A program made the position numbers and the translations under genes. Positions 17,592 to 26,185 of a stretch of 64,000 bases of DNA are shown piece after piece (position 1 is the stretch's first letter; each line of letters begins with the position of its first letter). The notes under the pieces were generated by a model. That model was not told where the DNA came from, ran no database searches, and saw nothing but the letters and a program-made list of their open reading frames with translations. The stretch is from positions 186,001-250,000 of the forward strand of contig NZ_JPSY01000001.1 of assembly GCF_000763375.1 (NCBI RefSeq), in the 5' to 3' direction. The DNA comes from Microbacterium profundi. Lineage in GTDB: Bacteria; Actinomycetota; Actinomycetes; Actinomycetales; Microbacteriaceae.

Positions 17592-19616
17592 ATGCGGACT
17601 CGTATGACGGTCATGCTGGGGTTGATCGTGGCGATGTTCGCTTCGGGTTGGGTCGGATCGGCCGCGGTTGCAACACCTCCGGTGACGCTGAGCTCCGACT
17701 TCGTCACCGATGAGGCGGGTGTTCTCAGTTCCGGCGAGTTGGATGCCGCCAACGCGCGACTCGGTGAGCTGGCATCAGCGAACGGTGGCGACCTGTACGT
17801 CGTGTTCGTCGACGAGTTCACCGACCCGGTCGACAGTGTGGACTGGACCGATCAGGTGGCCGCAGACAACGGACTCGGTCCTGACCAGTATCTGATCGCC
17901 GTTGCTCTCGACTCCGGGCAGTACGCGATCTTCGCGGATGCGAGTGGCCCATTGAGCGACAGCCAGATCGACGCGGTCGTGCAGGCCATGGAGAACGGCC
18001 TGCGCGCGCGCGACTGGGACGGCGCAGTCATCGCTGCCGCAGATGCCTTCCCCGGTCAGGCCGGTCAGCCCGGCGATGCCGGCGGCTTCGTCGGGATCCT
18101 CATCGCACTCGTCGTGGTTGCGGTGGTGGTGATCGTGATCGTGATGATCGTGCGGTCGCGCAAGAAGAAGAAGGATGCTGCGCGACCGACGGTCCCCGAT
18201 CCGAACGACCCGTACGCCGTCGTGAGCGACGACGACCTCGAGAAGCAGGCCGGCAGCGCGCTCGTGCAGGCCGATGACGCCATCACCTCGAGCCGTCAGG
18301 AGGTCGGCTTCGCCGTCGCCCAGTACGGCGAGGACTCGACTGCGGCGTTCACGCAGGTCGTCGAAGCCGCACAGGCGAAGATCGCAGAGGCCTTCGCCCT
18401 CAAGCAGCAGATCGACGACGAGGTGCCGGACACCGCGGAGCAGCGCCGCGCCTGGCACATCCAGATCATCCAGCTGTGCGATGCGGCCGACGACCTGCTC
18501 GATGAGAACATCGAGGCCTTCGAAGAACTGCGAAAGCTCGAAGCAGAAGCACCGCAGGCCCTCGAGCGGCTCACGGCGCGGCGCGCGGCGGCTCAGCAGC
18601 TGCTCACCGCTGCACCGGCCGCTCTCGCCGCGCTGTCTCAGAACTACGACGCGGCGGCGCTCTCGACCGTCGCGGAGAACCCGGCGCAGGCGCAGCAGCG
18701 GCTCTCGCTCGCCGATTCCGAGATGGCAGCAGCCTCTCAGCTCATCGCGGCCGGCAATAGCGGCGAAGCCGCCTTCGCGATCCGCACCGCAGAGGCCGCC
18801 GTCCAGCAGAGCGAAGAACTCACCGCCGCAGTCACGAGCCTCGGCGCGAATCTGTCGGCAGTGGAGGAGCAGGCGCGCGCGCTCATCGCCGATCTCGAAG
18901 CCGATCTCGCCGCAGCCGCAGCGATGCCCGACTCCGAAGCGCAACTCGCCCCGCTCATCGCCCGTACCCGGGCGAACATCGACAGCGCGCAGGAGAGCCT
19001 GCAGGCCTCCCGACGCAACCCGCAGCAGGTGCTCGAGACACTCGACTCGGCGAACACGCAGATCGATGCGGCGCTCGGACAGGCCCGCGAGGCATCCGCG
19101 GTCGCACAGCGCACGCAGCGGATGCTGCAGCAGAGGCTGACACAGGCGCAAGCACAGATCTCCGCGGCAACCGACTTCATCACGACCCGCCGCGGCGCGA
19201 TCGGCGCAACGGCACGCACCCGACTTGCGGAGGCGAACGCCGCATACTCCGAGGCTGTGGCGACGCAGGCGACAGATCCGGCCCTCGCCACCGAACGCGC
19301 CACCCGTGCTGCGAACCTCGCCGGCGAAGCCATCTCCTACGCGCAGAGCGAGGTCTCCTCGTTCAACAACGGCGGCTGGGGCGGAAGCAACGGCGGCTGG
19401 GGCGGAAGCAGCGGTGGCAGCGGTCTCGGCGGCGACATCCTCGGCGGCATCCTCGGCGGCCTGCTCAGCGGCGGCGGCGGTTCCGGCCGCAGCAGCGGGG
19501 GCGGATGGAGCGGCGGGAGCAGTTGGCGCTCCAGCGGCAGCAGCCGCAGCAGCCGTCCGTCCAGCTTCGGCGGCGGGTCCCGCAGTGGCGGCCGCTCCAG
19601 AGGGGGGCGCTTCTAA
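17592..19616 (+). CDS. Secreted TPM-domain membrane protein
   Basis: 674 residues. Signal peptide (1 to about 27), then an extracytoplasmic TPM domain (about 30-155; FVTDEAGVL, DLYVVFVDEF, AIFADASGPL), one transmembrane helix (166-187), a lysine stop-transfer, a long alanine-rich coiled-coil cytoplasmic region (about 200-600), and a Gly/Ser/Arg-rich tail (from about 605). ATG 17592 was chosen because GAGGGAGCAC precedes it. TPM domains occur in Psb27-like and Vipp1/PspA-associated proteins. The pspA gene follows 67 bases downstream, so a joint role in membrane stress is likely. Confidence 0.85.
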   Translation: MRTRMTVMLGLIVAMFASGWVGSAAVATPPVTLSSDFVTDEAGVLSSGELDAANARLGELASANGGDLYVVFVDEFTDPVDSVDWTDQVAADNGLGPDQYLIAVALDSGQYAIFADASGPLSDSQIDAVVQAMENGLRARDWDGAVIAAADAFPGQAGQPGDAGGFVGILIALVVVAVVVIVIVMIVRSRKKKKDAARPTVPDPNDPYAVVSDDDLEKQAGSALVQADDAITSSRQEVGFAVAQYGEDSTAAFTQVVEAAQAKIAEAFALKQQIDDEVPDTAEQRRAWHIQIIQLCDAADDLLDENIEAFEELRKLEAEAPQALERLTARRAAAQQLLTAAPAALAALSQNYDAAALSTVAENPAQAQQRLSLADSEMAAASQLIAAGNSGEAAFAIRTAEAAVQQSEELTAAVTSLGANLSAVEEQARALIADLEADLAAAAAMPDSEAQLAPLIARTRANIDSAQESLQASRRNPQQVLETLDSANTQIDAALGQAREASAVAQRTQRMLQQRLTQAQAQISAATDFITTRRGAIGATARTRLAEANAAYSEAVATQATDPALATERATRAANLAGEAISYAQSEVSSFNNGGWGGSNGGWGGSSGGSGLGGDILGGILGGLLSGGGGSGRSSGGGWSGGSSWRSSGSSRSSRPSSFGGGSRSGGRSRGGRF

Positions 19617-19683
19617 CATCTCTCCCCTGTTCTCACGACGTAACCGACCTCAAAAGACTCCGTCTCAACCGAAAGGAAACACC

Positions 19684-20418
19684 ATGACCAAGCAGTCCAT
19701 CTTCGGTCGCATCTCCACCCTGATGAAGGCCAACATCAACGCCATGATCGATTCTGCGGAAGACCCGCAGAAGATGATCGACCAGCTCGTCCGCGACTAC
19801 ACCAACAACGTCGCAGACGCCGAGGCGGCGATCGCCGAGACGATCGGCAACCTGCGCCTCCTGGAGCGCGATCACGAGGAAGACGTCCAGTCCGCGACGA
19901 ACTGGGGCAACAAGGCCATCGCAGCGAGCCGCAAGGCCGACGAACTCCGCAACAGCGGCGAGACGTCTGACGCCGACAAGTTCGACAGCCTCGCGAAGAT
20001 CGCCCTTCAGCGTCAGATCAGCGCGGAACGCGAAGCGACCGGCGCAGAGCCGACCATCGCATCGCAGACCGAGATCGTCGACAAGCTCAAGAGCGGCCTG
20101 AACGGCATGAAGGACAAGCTCGGCGAGCTCAAGAACAAGCGCAGCGAGCTGCTCGCCCGCGCCAAGGTCGCCGAAGCGCAGACCAAGGTGCAGGACGCGG
20201 TCTCGTCGATCAACGTGCTCGACCCGACCAGCGAGCTCGGTCGTTTCGAAGACAAGGTCCGCCGCCAGGAGGCGCTCGCCCAAGGCAAGGTCGAGCTCGC
20301 GGCATCGAGCCTGGACGCGCAGTTCGAGAGCCTCGACGACCTCGGTGAGCTCACCGAGGTCGAGGCCAGGCTCGCCGAGCTCAAGTCCGGCGCGTCGCAG
20401 TCGCAGATCGAGTCCTGA
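19684..20418 (+). CDS. PspA/IM30 (Vipp1) family protein
   Basis: 244 residues. The N-terminal helix (SIFGRISTLMKANINAMIDS) and the early AEDPQKMIDQLVRDY block are diagnostic of PspA/Vipp1, the ESCRT-III-like proteins that coat and repair stressed membranes. The rest is a continuous helical hairpin. GAAAGGAAACACC precedes ATG 19684. It is paired with the TPM protein upstream and followed by a strong hairpin. No PspF or PspC-like gene is adjacent, so regulation differs from the enteric system. Confidence 0.93.
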   Translation: MTKQSIFGRISTLMKANINAMIDSAEDPQKMIDQLVRDYTNNVADAEAAIAETIGNLRLLERDHEEDVQSATNWGNKAIAASRKADELRNSGETSDADKFDSLAKIALQRQISAEREATGAEPTIASQTEIVDKLKSGLNGMKDKLGELKNKRSELLARAKVAEAQTKVQDAVSSINVLDPTSELGRFEDKVRRQEALAQGKVELAASSLDAQFESLDDLGELTEVEARLAELKSGASQSQIES

Positions 20419-20425
20419 GACTCCT

Positions 20426-20455
20426 GATGCCCCGGGCCGCTGTGCCCGGGGCATC
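20426..20455 (+). terminator. Hairpin after pspA
   Basis: Perfect 12-bp stem, GATGCCCCGGGC (20426-20437) with GCCCGGGGCATC (20444-20455), and a six-base loop. It starts eight bases past the pspA stop. No T-tract follows, as is usual in high-GC actinobacteria. Confidence 0.65.
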
Positions 20456-20478
20456 CCCCATTCACCCTGGAGGTCCTC

Positions 20479-21276
20479 GTGGCCAGATTTCTCGTGGCAC
20501 CGCAGTGGCAGGGCTCCCCTGCCCCTCGCGCGATGCTGCTCGTCGACGGTGCATCCGCCATCGCCGGGGACCTTCCGCGCAAGGCCAGCACCGTGCTCGA
20601 CGTTCCGCTCGAAGCCGGTGATTCGCTGGGCACCCGCGTGCATCGGTTGAGTTCGCTTCAGCGCGTCCGCGAGCTGATCGCGCAGGAGATCGCTGCGGAG
20701 ACGGTTCTCATCGGCGGGGACTGCAGCGTGACTGTCGCCGCTCTCGACGCGATCGACCGCGAAGACATCGCTGTGGTCTGGTGCGATGCGCACCCCGATC
20801 TGCACACGCCGGAAACCTCGCCCTCGGGTGCCTTCTCCGGCATGGCGCTGCGCGCGGTGCTCGGCGAAGGAGAGCCTCAACTCGCGCTCTCCCCCGGCGT
20901 TGCGCGCGATCGCGTCATCACCGTGGGTGCTCGCGTCGTGGACGATGAAGAAGAGGAACCGCTCGCCGGCCTCACCCAGCTGTCCGTCGACGACCTCGAC
21001 GACGTGGATGCCCTGGCCGAAGCCGTCGCCGCGACGGGCGCGAGCCGCGTCTGGGTGCACATCGACGTGGACGTGCTCGACCCGTCCGAACTCGCGGGAG
21101 TGTCCTCGGCCGCGCCCTTCGGTGTCAGCACGAGCGCACTCAGCGCGGCCATCCGTGCACTCCGCACGCGGATTCCTCTCGCGGGCGCGACGATCGCCGG
21201 CTTCGCCCCGCGGTCCGCCGACGACGCGGTGGAAGACCTGGGCGCGATCCTTCGTCTCGTGGGTGCCGTCGCATGA
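20479..21276 (+). CDS. Arginase/agmatinase family hydrolase
   Basis: 265 residues of the ureohydrolase fold. Metal-binding motifs are intact: GGDCS, WCDAHPDLH and HIDVDVLDP, enough for a two-manganese site. Family members hydrolyse arginine, agmatine, formiminoglutamate or guanidino compounds; the substrate cannot be told here. Start GTG 20479 follows CTGGAGGTCCTC, a strong ribosome site. The 3' end abuts the HEXXH gene with 10 bases between them. Confidence 0.9.
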   Translation: MARFLVAPQWQGSPAPRAMLLVDGASAIAGDLPRKASTVLDVPLEAGDSLGTRVHRLSSLQRVRELIAQEIAAETVLIGGDCSVTVAALDAIDREDIAVVWCDAHPDLHTPETSPSGAFSGMALRAVLGEGEPQLALSPGVARDRVITVGARVVDDEEEEPLAGLTQLSVDDLDDVDALAEAVAATGASRVWVHIDVDVLDPSELAGVSSAAPFGVSTSALSAAIRALRTRIPLAGATIAGFAPRSADDAVEDLGAILRLVGAVA

Positions 21277-21286
21277 GTGCTCCCCT

Positions 21287-21760
21287 GTGATCGAGGACTG
21301 GCGCACGACCGCGGATGCGGTTCTCGCGCGGGGACGTCGCTTCGACCGCCGCATCCCGGCGTTCCTGTTGCGCTCGCCGATCAGCCGCCTCGGCTATGCC
21401 TGGGGAACAGCGGTCGGCTGGACCTGGGGATCGATCTGGAGCACGGGACCGGTCGAGAGAAGGAGCGGACTCTGGGTCTTCCAGGGCATGCCGAAGTGGA
21501 CGTTCAACCGTGGTGGCGTCTGCGTCGGAGGGTGCTTCCTGACAGGAGACACCAGGGCGAGCGATGCCGTCCTGCGCCATGAGGCCGTGCACAAGGCGCA
21601 GTGGCTGCGCTATGGCTTCCTGATGCCTGTGCTCTATCTGTTCGCGGGCCGTGATCCGATGCGCAACCGTTTCGAGATCGAAGCGGGACTGGAAGACGGC
21701 AATTACGTGCGGCGCCCTTCGGCAGGCTCAGGGACCGGTCGCAGCCCCCAAACCGTCTAG
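21287..21760 (+). CDS. Small HEXXH-motif protein
   Basis: About 157 residues if GTG 21287 is used; no clear ribosome site is visible. Central HEAVHKAQWLRYG is an HExxH zinc-binding motif, followed by a hydrophobic helix (FLMPVLYLFAG) and RNRFEIEAGLEDGNY, where a glutamate could be the third ligand. This layout is like short peptidase-like DUF4157-type domains, but the protein has no close family I recognise. The C-terminal residues are encoded by the dispersed repeat at 21715. Its stop overlaps the SIP gene stop on the other strand. Confidence 0.7.
   Translation: MIEDWRTTADAVLARGRRFDRRIPAFLLRSPISRLGYAWGTAVGWTWGSIWSTGPVERRSGLWVFQGMPKWTFNRGGVCVGGCFLTGDTRASDAVLRHEAVHKAQWLRYGFLMPVLYLFAGRDPMRNRFEIEAGLEDGNYVRRPSAGSGTGRSPQTV
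21715..21734. repeat. Dispersed CCCTTCG..CTCAGGGA repeat, copy 2
   Basis: CCCTTCGGCAGGCTCAGGGA, 18 of 20 bases identical to the copy at 16591. It is read through as the tail of the HEXXH protein. Confidence 0.7.
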
Positions 21761-22227
21761 CGGTCGAGCGGAAGCAGACCGAAGCGCTCTGGGGCGTGGA
21801 TCGTGGATGCCGGGATGCTGAGCGCACCCGTGAGGTGCTCGATGATGTCGGCCGTGCCGAGGTAGCCACCGAGCAGGGTCACGTGCGTCGGGTTCTCGCC
21901 ATCGCACAGCATCTCATCGGCCCAGGCGCACGTTGCGCGCGCGATCGCTGCGCCTGGCGCGCAGGAGCGCCCGGATCCGGCTGCACCCGAGCGTGATGAG
22001 CGGGCGAGCCAGGTCACGGTCATGCGGGCCGGTGCCTCGATGACGCCGATGTCATCGACGTTCGGAACTTCGATGAAGATGCGCCCCGATGCGCACAGGG
22101 GAAGTGTCACGAGGAATGCCTCGAGTTCAGCCAGCGAGTTCTCGTCGGCCGTCACCAGGTAGTGCGCACGCATGCGCGCTGCGCGGCGCTGAGCTCGGCC
22201 GGTGCGGACATCGATGGAGGTCGTCAT
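21757..22227 (-). CDS. SIP domain protein (siderophore-interacting-like)
   Basis: 156 residues matching the NAD(P)H-binding half of siderophore-interacting ferric reductases: AHYLVTADENSLAELEAFL, RIFIEVPNVDD, TWLARS, WADEMLCDGENP. The FAD-binding half is absent, as in known stand-alone SIP-domain proteins. A likely role is iron handling. GGGGAG lies before ATG 22227 and the -10 TACAAT is at 22237-22242. An iron-box-like sequence sits just upstream, which supports iron control. Confidence 0.8.
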   Translation of the reverse strand: MTTSIDVRTGRAQRRAARMRAHYLVTADENSLAELEAFLVTLPLCASGRIFIEVPNVDDIGVIEAPARMTVTWLARSSRSGAAGSGRSCAPGAAIARATCAWADEMLCDGENPTHVTLLGGYLGTADIIEHLTGALSIPASTIHAPERFGLLPLDR

Positions 22228-22250
22228 GATCTCCCCATTGTAACACCGAT

Positions 22251-22269
22251 GAAGGGTTGCCTTACCTAC
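22251..22269 (-). promoter_or_regulatory. Candidate DtxR/IdeR iron box
   Basis: Minus-strand 19-mer GTAGGTAAGGCAACCCTTC matches the DtxR/IdeR consensus TTAGGTTAGGCTAACCTAA at 13 of 19 positions, mostly in the left half and centre. It covers the -35 position of the SIP promoter (-10 TACAAT at 22237-22242), as expected for an iron-dependent repressor. It also overlaps the 3' end of the phosphatase gene. Confidence 0.5.
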
Positions 22270-22982
22270 ACGCCTCTGTCTACGACCAGCGCACGCCGCA
22301 GGTCGCCGAGTTCGGCATCCGTCATCCCGTTCGCCGCGAGGTACCCGGCCGCCGAACCCCAGCGCGCGTCGACCTGTTCGAGGACTCGCCGCATCACTTC
22401 TGCGGGGGACAGAGTGGCCAAGGCGACCGCATGCTTCGCCTCCGGATGCTGCACCTCCAGGAACGCGACGATCCTGCGGTTGCGCTCGGGCGGCAGCATC
22501 GATGCGGTGAGCGCGTAGTCGCCGATGATCGACTCACGATCCGCGCCCACTGCCGCGAGGGCGAGCGCGACGGTGACACCCGTGCGATCCTTGCCCACCG
22601 TGCAGTGCACGAGCGTCGGTTCTCCGCGAGCGATGACACGAATGGCATCCGTCAGCCGCTCACCGCTCTCCTCGAGCAGTTGCCGGTACATCTCGTCAAG
22701 GCTCATGTCGTCCTCGAAGAACGAGGCGACCGAGCCGAGGAAGAGGGGAAGGTGAGTCGTCGCGATCGACGTCGTCGCAGACGGCGCGCTTGCGACCTCC
22801 TGGTCGTCACGCAGATCGACGATGTGCGAGATGCGCTGCTCGAGCTCCGCGACGCCTGCAGGTGTGGCAGCGACGAGGTTCCCCGACCTCAGCAGCCGCC
22901 CCTCGCGTATCCGCCCGCCCTCAGCCTGTATGCCTCCCACGTCGCGGACGTTGAAGACACCTTCGACATGGATGACCGTCAC
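22266..22982 (-). CDS. Tyrosine-protein phosphatase (PtpB-like)
   Basis: 238 residues. The phosphatase P-loop HCTVGKDRTG is intact, with FNVRDVGG near the N-terminus, as in the Y_phosphatase3 family that includes mycobacterial PtpB and fungal-type phosphatases. The likely reaction is removal of phosphate from phosphotyrosine or phosphoinositides in the cytosol. Start GTG 22982 overlaps the stop of the AhpD-like gene (GTGA), so it is the second gene of that operon. Confidence 0.88.
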   Translation of the reverse strand: MTVIHVEGVFNVRDVGGIQAEGGRIREGRLLRSGNLVAATPAGVAELEQRISHIVDLRDDQEVASAPSATTSIATTHLPLFLGSVASFFEDDMSLDEMYRQLLEESGERLTDAIRVIARGEPTLVHCTVGKDRTGVTVALALAAVGADRESIIGDYALTASMLPPERNRRIVAFLEVQHPEAKHAVALATLSPAEVMRRVLEQVDARWGSAAGYLAANGMTDAELGDLRRALVVDRGV

Positions 22983-23455
22983 GCCGTCGCCGTAGCCGCG
23001 CGGGGCGGAACCGGATAACGGCCTGCGATGACGATGCGGTTGAACGCGTTGATCGAGACGCACGCCCAGCTCAGTGCGGCGTACTCCTTCTCGGTGAACA
23101 CGCTGCCGACCCGGTCGTACACATCGTCGGCGATCCCGCCATCGTGGATGAAGGTGAATGCCTCGGCGAGTTCGAGGGCCGCGCGCTCGCGATCCGAGAA
23201 CACACCGCTCTCACGCCAGGTCGGGATCTGCAGGAGCGTATCGGCATCGACGCCTGCAGTCGCCGCCCGATCGAAGTGGATCCGGGTGCAGTACGCGCAA
23301 CCGTTCAGTTGCGAGCAATGGATCATGACAATCTCTTTGAGACGGTCGTCGATGCCATTCGCGGAACAGATCTCGCCCACTGTGCGAGAGAATGCATCGA
23401 GAGCCTGATAGGCGGTCGGTTCCGTCTTCGACAAGTGCACTCGTGTCTCGCTCAT
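22979..23455 (-). CDS. Carboxymuconolactone decarboxylase family (AhpD-like) protein
   Basis: 158 residues, an all-helical AhpD-like fold. CAYCTRIH contains the CxxC and following His of peroxidase-reductase AhpD proteins, so a thiol redox role is more likely than decarboxylation. TATCAT at 23462-23467, six bases, ATG: probably leaderless. It is followed by the tyrosine phosphatase with a four-base overlap. Confidence 0.88.
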   Translation of the reverse strand: MSETRVHLSKTEPTAYQALDAFSRTVGEICSANGIDDRLKEIVMIHCSQLNGCAYCTRIHFDRAATAGVDADTLLQIPTWRESGVFSDRERAALELAEAFTFIHDGGIADDVYDRVGSVFTEKEYAALSWACVSINAFNRIVIAGRYPVPPRAATATA

Positions 23456-23615
23456 ACCTCAATGATACGGGCGCCCGCCCACCCTCTCCGAGAGGCAGGA
23501 AATGCATCCTGCAGACTACAAGTGCATGAGGTTTGGCATACTGGTCGCTTGGGGGCGGCACTGAGTTGGCATATCGCTTCTGCATTTTCCCACGAGCATG
23601 GACTGGGGGCAGAAT

Positions 23616-24557
23616 ATGGTCGTGGCCACAGAGACAAGTGAGTTCAGCTATCTTCCCCAGCAGGCGCAGGTACTGAACGTGCCCGTACCCCCTGTCGAAC
23701 GTGTGACCGTTCGTCTCGCCGACGGACGAGAGCTCAGCGCCCTTCGCTTCGGCGATGAACCGCCCGTGGTCACACTTCTGCACGGAGCAGGACTCAACGC
23801 GCACACCTGGGACACGACGGCACTGCTGCTGCAGCAGCCGGCACTGGTCATCGATCTCGCCGGACACGGCGATTCCAGTTGGCGCGATGACCTCGACTAC
23901 TCCGCTCGCACCCTCGCGGCGGACGTCATCGTCGCGCTCGAGAAGTGGACGGTCGAACCGCAGATCCTCGTTGGTCAGTCCCTCGGCGGGCTGACGGCAG
24001 CGGCCGTGGCATCCGCTCGCCCCGATCTGGTGCGCGAGCTGATCACCGTCGACATCACGCCGGGGATCGACTCCTCAGGCGGCCCGGCCGCCCTGCGTGA
24101 GTTCTACGCGGGGCCGACGGACTTCGCCTCCCGCGACGATCTGGTCGACCGTGCCATGTCGTTCGGCCTCGGCGGCTCGCGCGCCGATACCGAACGCGGC
24201 GTCTTCTTCAACTCACGCATCCGTGCCGACGGGCGCGTCGAGTGGAAGCATCACTTCGCCCATCTCGCGGCCCAGGTGTTCGCTCCGGCCGAATCTCCGG
24301 CTGACTCTCCCGCGGGCGTCGGTGCGACAGCGCCGATCCTGCGCACCACCGGCTGGGACGATCTCGCCGGTACGCAGGCGCCGATCACGCTCGTACGAGC
24401 GACCTCGGGCTTCGTCAGCGAGGCCGACGGCGACGAACTGCTCCGACGCGTCCCGACCGCCCGCGTGGTCGCCATGGACGCTTCGCACAACGTGCAGGAG
24501 ACCGCTCCTCGTGAGCTCGCCGATCTGATCCGCGCTGCCGCGCACTCCCCCGCCTGA
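23616..24557 (+). CDS. Alpha/beta hydrolase
   Basis: About 313 residues. Oxyanion region LLHGAGLNAHTWD, nucleophile elbow GQSLGG, acid loop ITVDITPG and C-terminal histidine in MDASHNVQE give a complete catalytic triad layout. The substrate is unknown. ATG 23616 has GGGGG at a good distance; an in-frame ATG at 23598 would add six residues. The 143 bases upstream contain no other gene. Confidence 0.88.
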   Translation: MVVATETSEFSYLPQQAQVLNVPVPPVERVTVRLADGRELSALRFGDEPPVVTLLHGAGLNAHTWDTTALLLQQPALVIDLAGHGDSSWRDDLDYSARTLAADVIVALEKWTVEPQILVGQSLGGLTAAAVASARPDLVRELITVDITPGIDSSGGPAALREFYAGPTDFASRDDLVDRAMSFGLGGSRADTERGVFFNSRIRADGRVEWKHHFAHLAAQVFAPAESPADSPAGVGATAPILRTTGWDDLAGTQAPITLVRATSGFVSEADGDELLRRVPTARVVAMDASHNVQETAPRELADLIRAAAHSPA

Positions 24558-24663
24558 GGAATGTGTCGCCGCATTCCGCTGTTCCCACTCCACTGACCGC
24601 CCCGCTCTACGCTCTACTGCACCGGCACACAGCACCTGCCGCACCGAGAGGATCCACAACTTC

Positions 24664-26178
24664 ATGTTCCGACGAAACAGACGCCTCGCCGTCCTGTCCG
24701 CGCTCGCCGCCACCGCCGTCATCCTGAGCGCCTGCGCAGGTTCGCCGGAACCGGTGAAGACCTCGACAGGTGAGCCCGATCTGGACGCCACCCTCACAGT
24801 GGGGCTCGTCCTCGAGCCGACCAACCTCGACATCCGTCACACCAGCGGTGCCGCGATCGAGCAGATCCTCATCGACAACATCTACGAAGGACTCGTCACC
24901 CGCAGCCAGGACAACGAGATCGAGCCGCGTCTCGCCTCGGAGTACGAGGTCTCGGATGACGGCCTGACATACACGTTCACGCTGAACCCGGAGGTGACGT
25001 TCCACAGCGGCACCGCGCTCACGTCGGCCGATGTCGTCGCATCCTACGAGGCTGTGCGCACCGACGCGACGCTGCAGGGCAACGCCGAATTCGCGAACGT
25101 GGCCTCCATCACGGCACCAGACGCGACGACGGTCGTGATCACCCTCACCGAGCCGAATCAGAACTTCCTGTTCACCCTCACCGGACCCGCCGGGCTCGTC
25201 TTCCAGTCCGGAGACGCGACCGACCTGCAGACCGCGGAGAACGGTACCGGCCCGTTCACTCTGGAGAACTGGAGCAAGGGCAGCACCATCACCTTCGCCC
25301 GCTCCGACGCGTACTGGGGCGAGCCCGCCAAGGTCGCCGAGGTCGTCTTCGAGTACATCCCCGACTTCACCGCCGGGGTGAACGCAGCGCTCGATGGAAG
25401 CCTCGACGTGCTGACCGCGGTCGACCCGAACCTCGCACCGCAGCTTGAGGACTCCGGCGACTTCACCCTCACGACCGGGCGCACCACCGACAAGGCGGTG
25501 CTCGCGTTCAACAATGCCAAGGCTCCGCTCGATGACGCGCGTGTACGCGAGGCGCTGCGGCTCGCGATCGACCACGAGGGACTCGTCGAGGCGGTCGGCG
25601 CCGGAGCGACGCTCTACGGCCCCATCCCCGAACTCGACCCCGGTTACGAGGATCTCTCCGATGTCGCCCCGTACGACCCCGACCGCGCGAAAGAGCTGCT
25701 CGCGGAGGCGGGTCAGGAGAACCTCGACCTCACCTTGACGATCCCGTCGTTCTACGGCACCACCGTGCCGCAGGTGCTCGTCTCGGACTTCGCCAAGGTC
25801 GGAGTCACTCTCGAGGTGGACGCGGTGGAGTTCCCGACGTGGCTCGAGGACGTCTACACGAACAAGGACTACGAGCTCAGCTTCGTGCTGCACGTCGAGC
25901 CGCGCGACTTCGGCAACTTCGCCGACCCGGACTACTACTTCAACTACGACAACCCCGAGGTGCAGTCGCTGTACGCCGACGCGCTCGCCGAGGTCGACGA
26001 GGATGCTTCGGCGAAGCTGCTCGCCGAGGCTGCACGTCTGGTCTCCGAGGATCACGCCGCCGACTGGCTCTACAACGGCGCCACCATCACCGCGGTATCC
26101 CCGGTCGTCACCGGGTTCCCGCAGGACTCGATCAACTCGCGCATCAACCTCGCGGGTGTCGCCAAAGCCGCCGAGTAG
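24664..26178 (+). CDS. ABC transporter, peptide-type substrate-binding lipoprotein
   Basis: 504 residues. Lipoprotein signal peptide with lipobox LSAC (lipidated Cys24), then an SBP family 5 fold (NIYEGLVTRSQDNEIEPRLAS, TFHSGTALTSADVVASYE, RLAIDHEGLVEAV). It binds oligopeptides, dipeptides or nickel/opine-type ligands outside the membrane and passes them to the permeases encoded next. The ribosome site is GAGAGGA, and a candidate -10 TACGCT is at 24608-24613. First gene of a five-gene operon. Confidence 0.93.
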   Translation: MFRRNRRLAVLSALAATAVILSACAGSPEPVKTSTGEPDLDATLTVGLVLEPTNLDIRHTSGAAIEQILIDNIYEGLVTRSQDNEIEPRLASEYEVSDDGLTYTFTLNPEVTFHSGTALTSADVVASYEAVRTDATLQGNAEFANVASITAPDATTVVITLTEPNQNFLFTLTGPAGLVFQSGDATDLQTAENGTGPFTLENWSKGSTITFARSDAYWGEPAKVAEVVFEYIPDFTAGVNAALDGSLDVLTAVDPNLAPQLEDSGDFTLTTGRTTDKAVLAFNNAKAPLDDARVREALRLAIDHEGLVEAVGAGATLYGPIPELDPGYEDLSDVAPYDPDRAKELLAEAGQENLDLTLTIPSFYGTTVPQVLVSDFAKVGVTLEVDAVEFPTWLEDVYTNKDYELSFVLHVEPRDFGNFADPDYYFNYDNPEVQSLYADALAEVDEDASAKLLAEAARLVSEDHAADWLYNGATITAVSPVVTGFPQDSINSRINLAGVAKAAE

Positions 26179-26185
26179 CCACGGC

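Noticed and set aside
17775..19619. 614-codon open frame antisense to the TPM gene
   Set aside because: Alanine/glycine/arginine-rich mirror of the coiled-coil gene; not a protein family.
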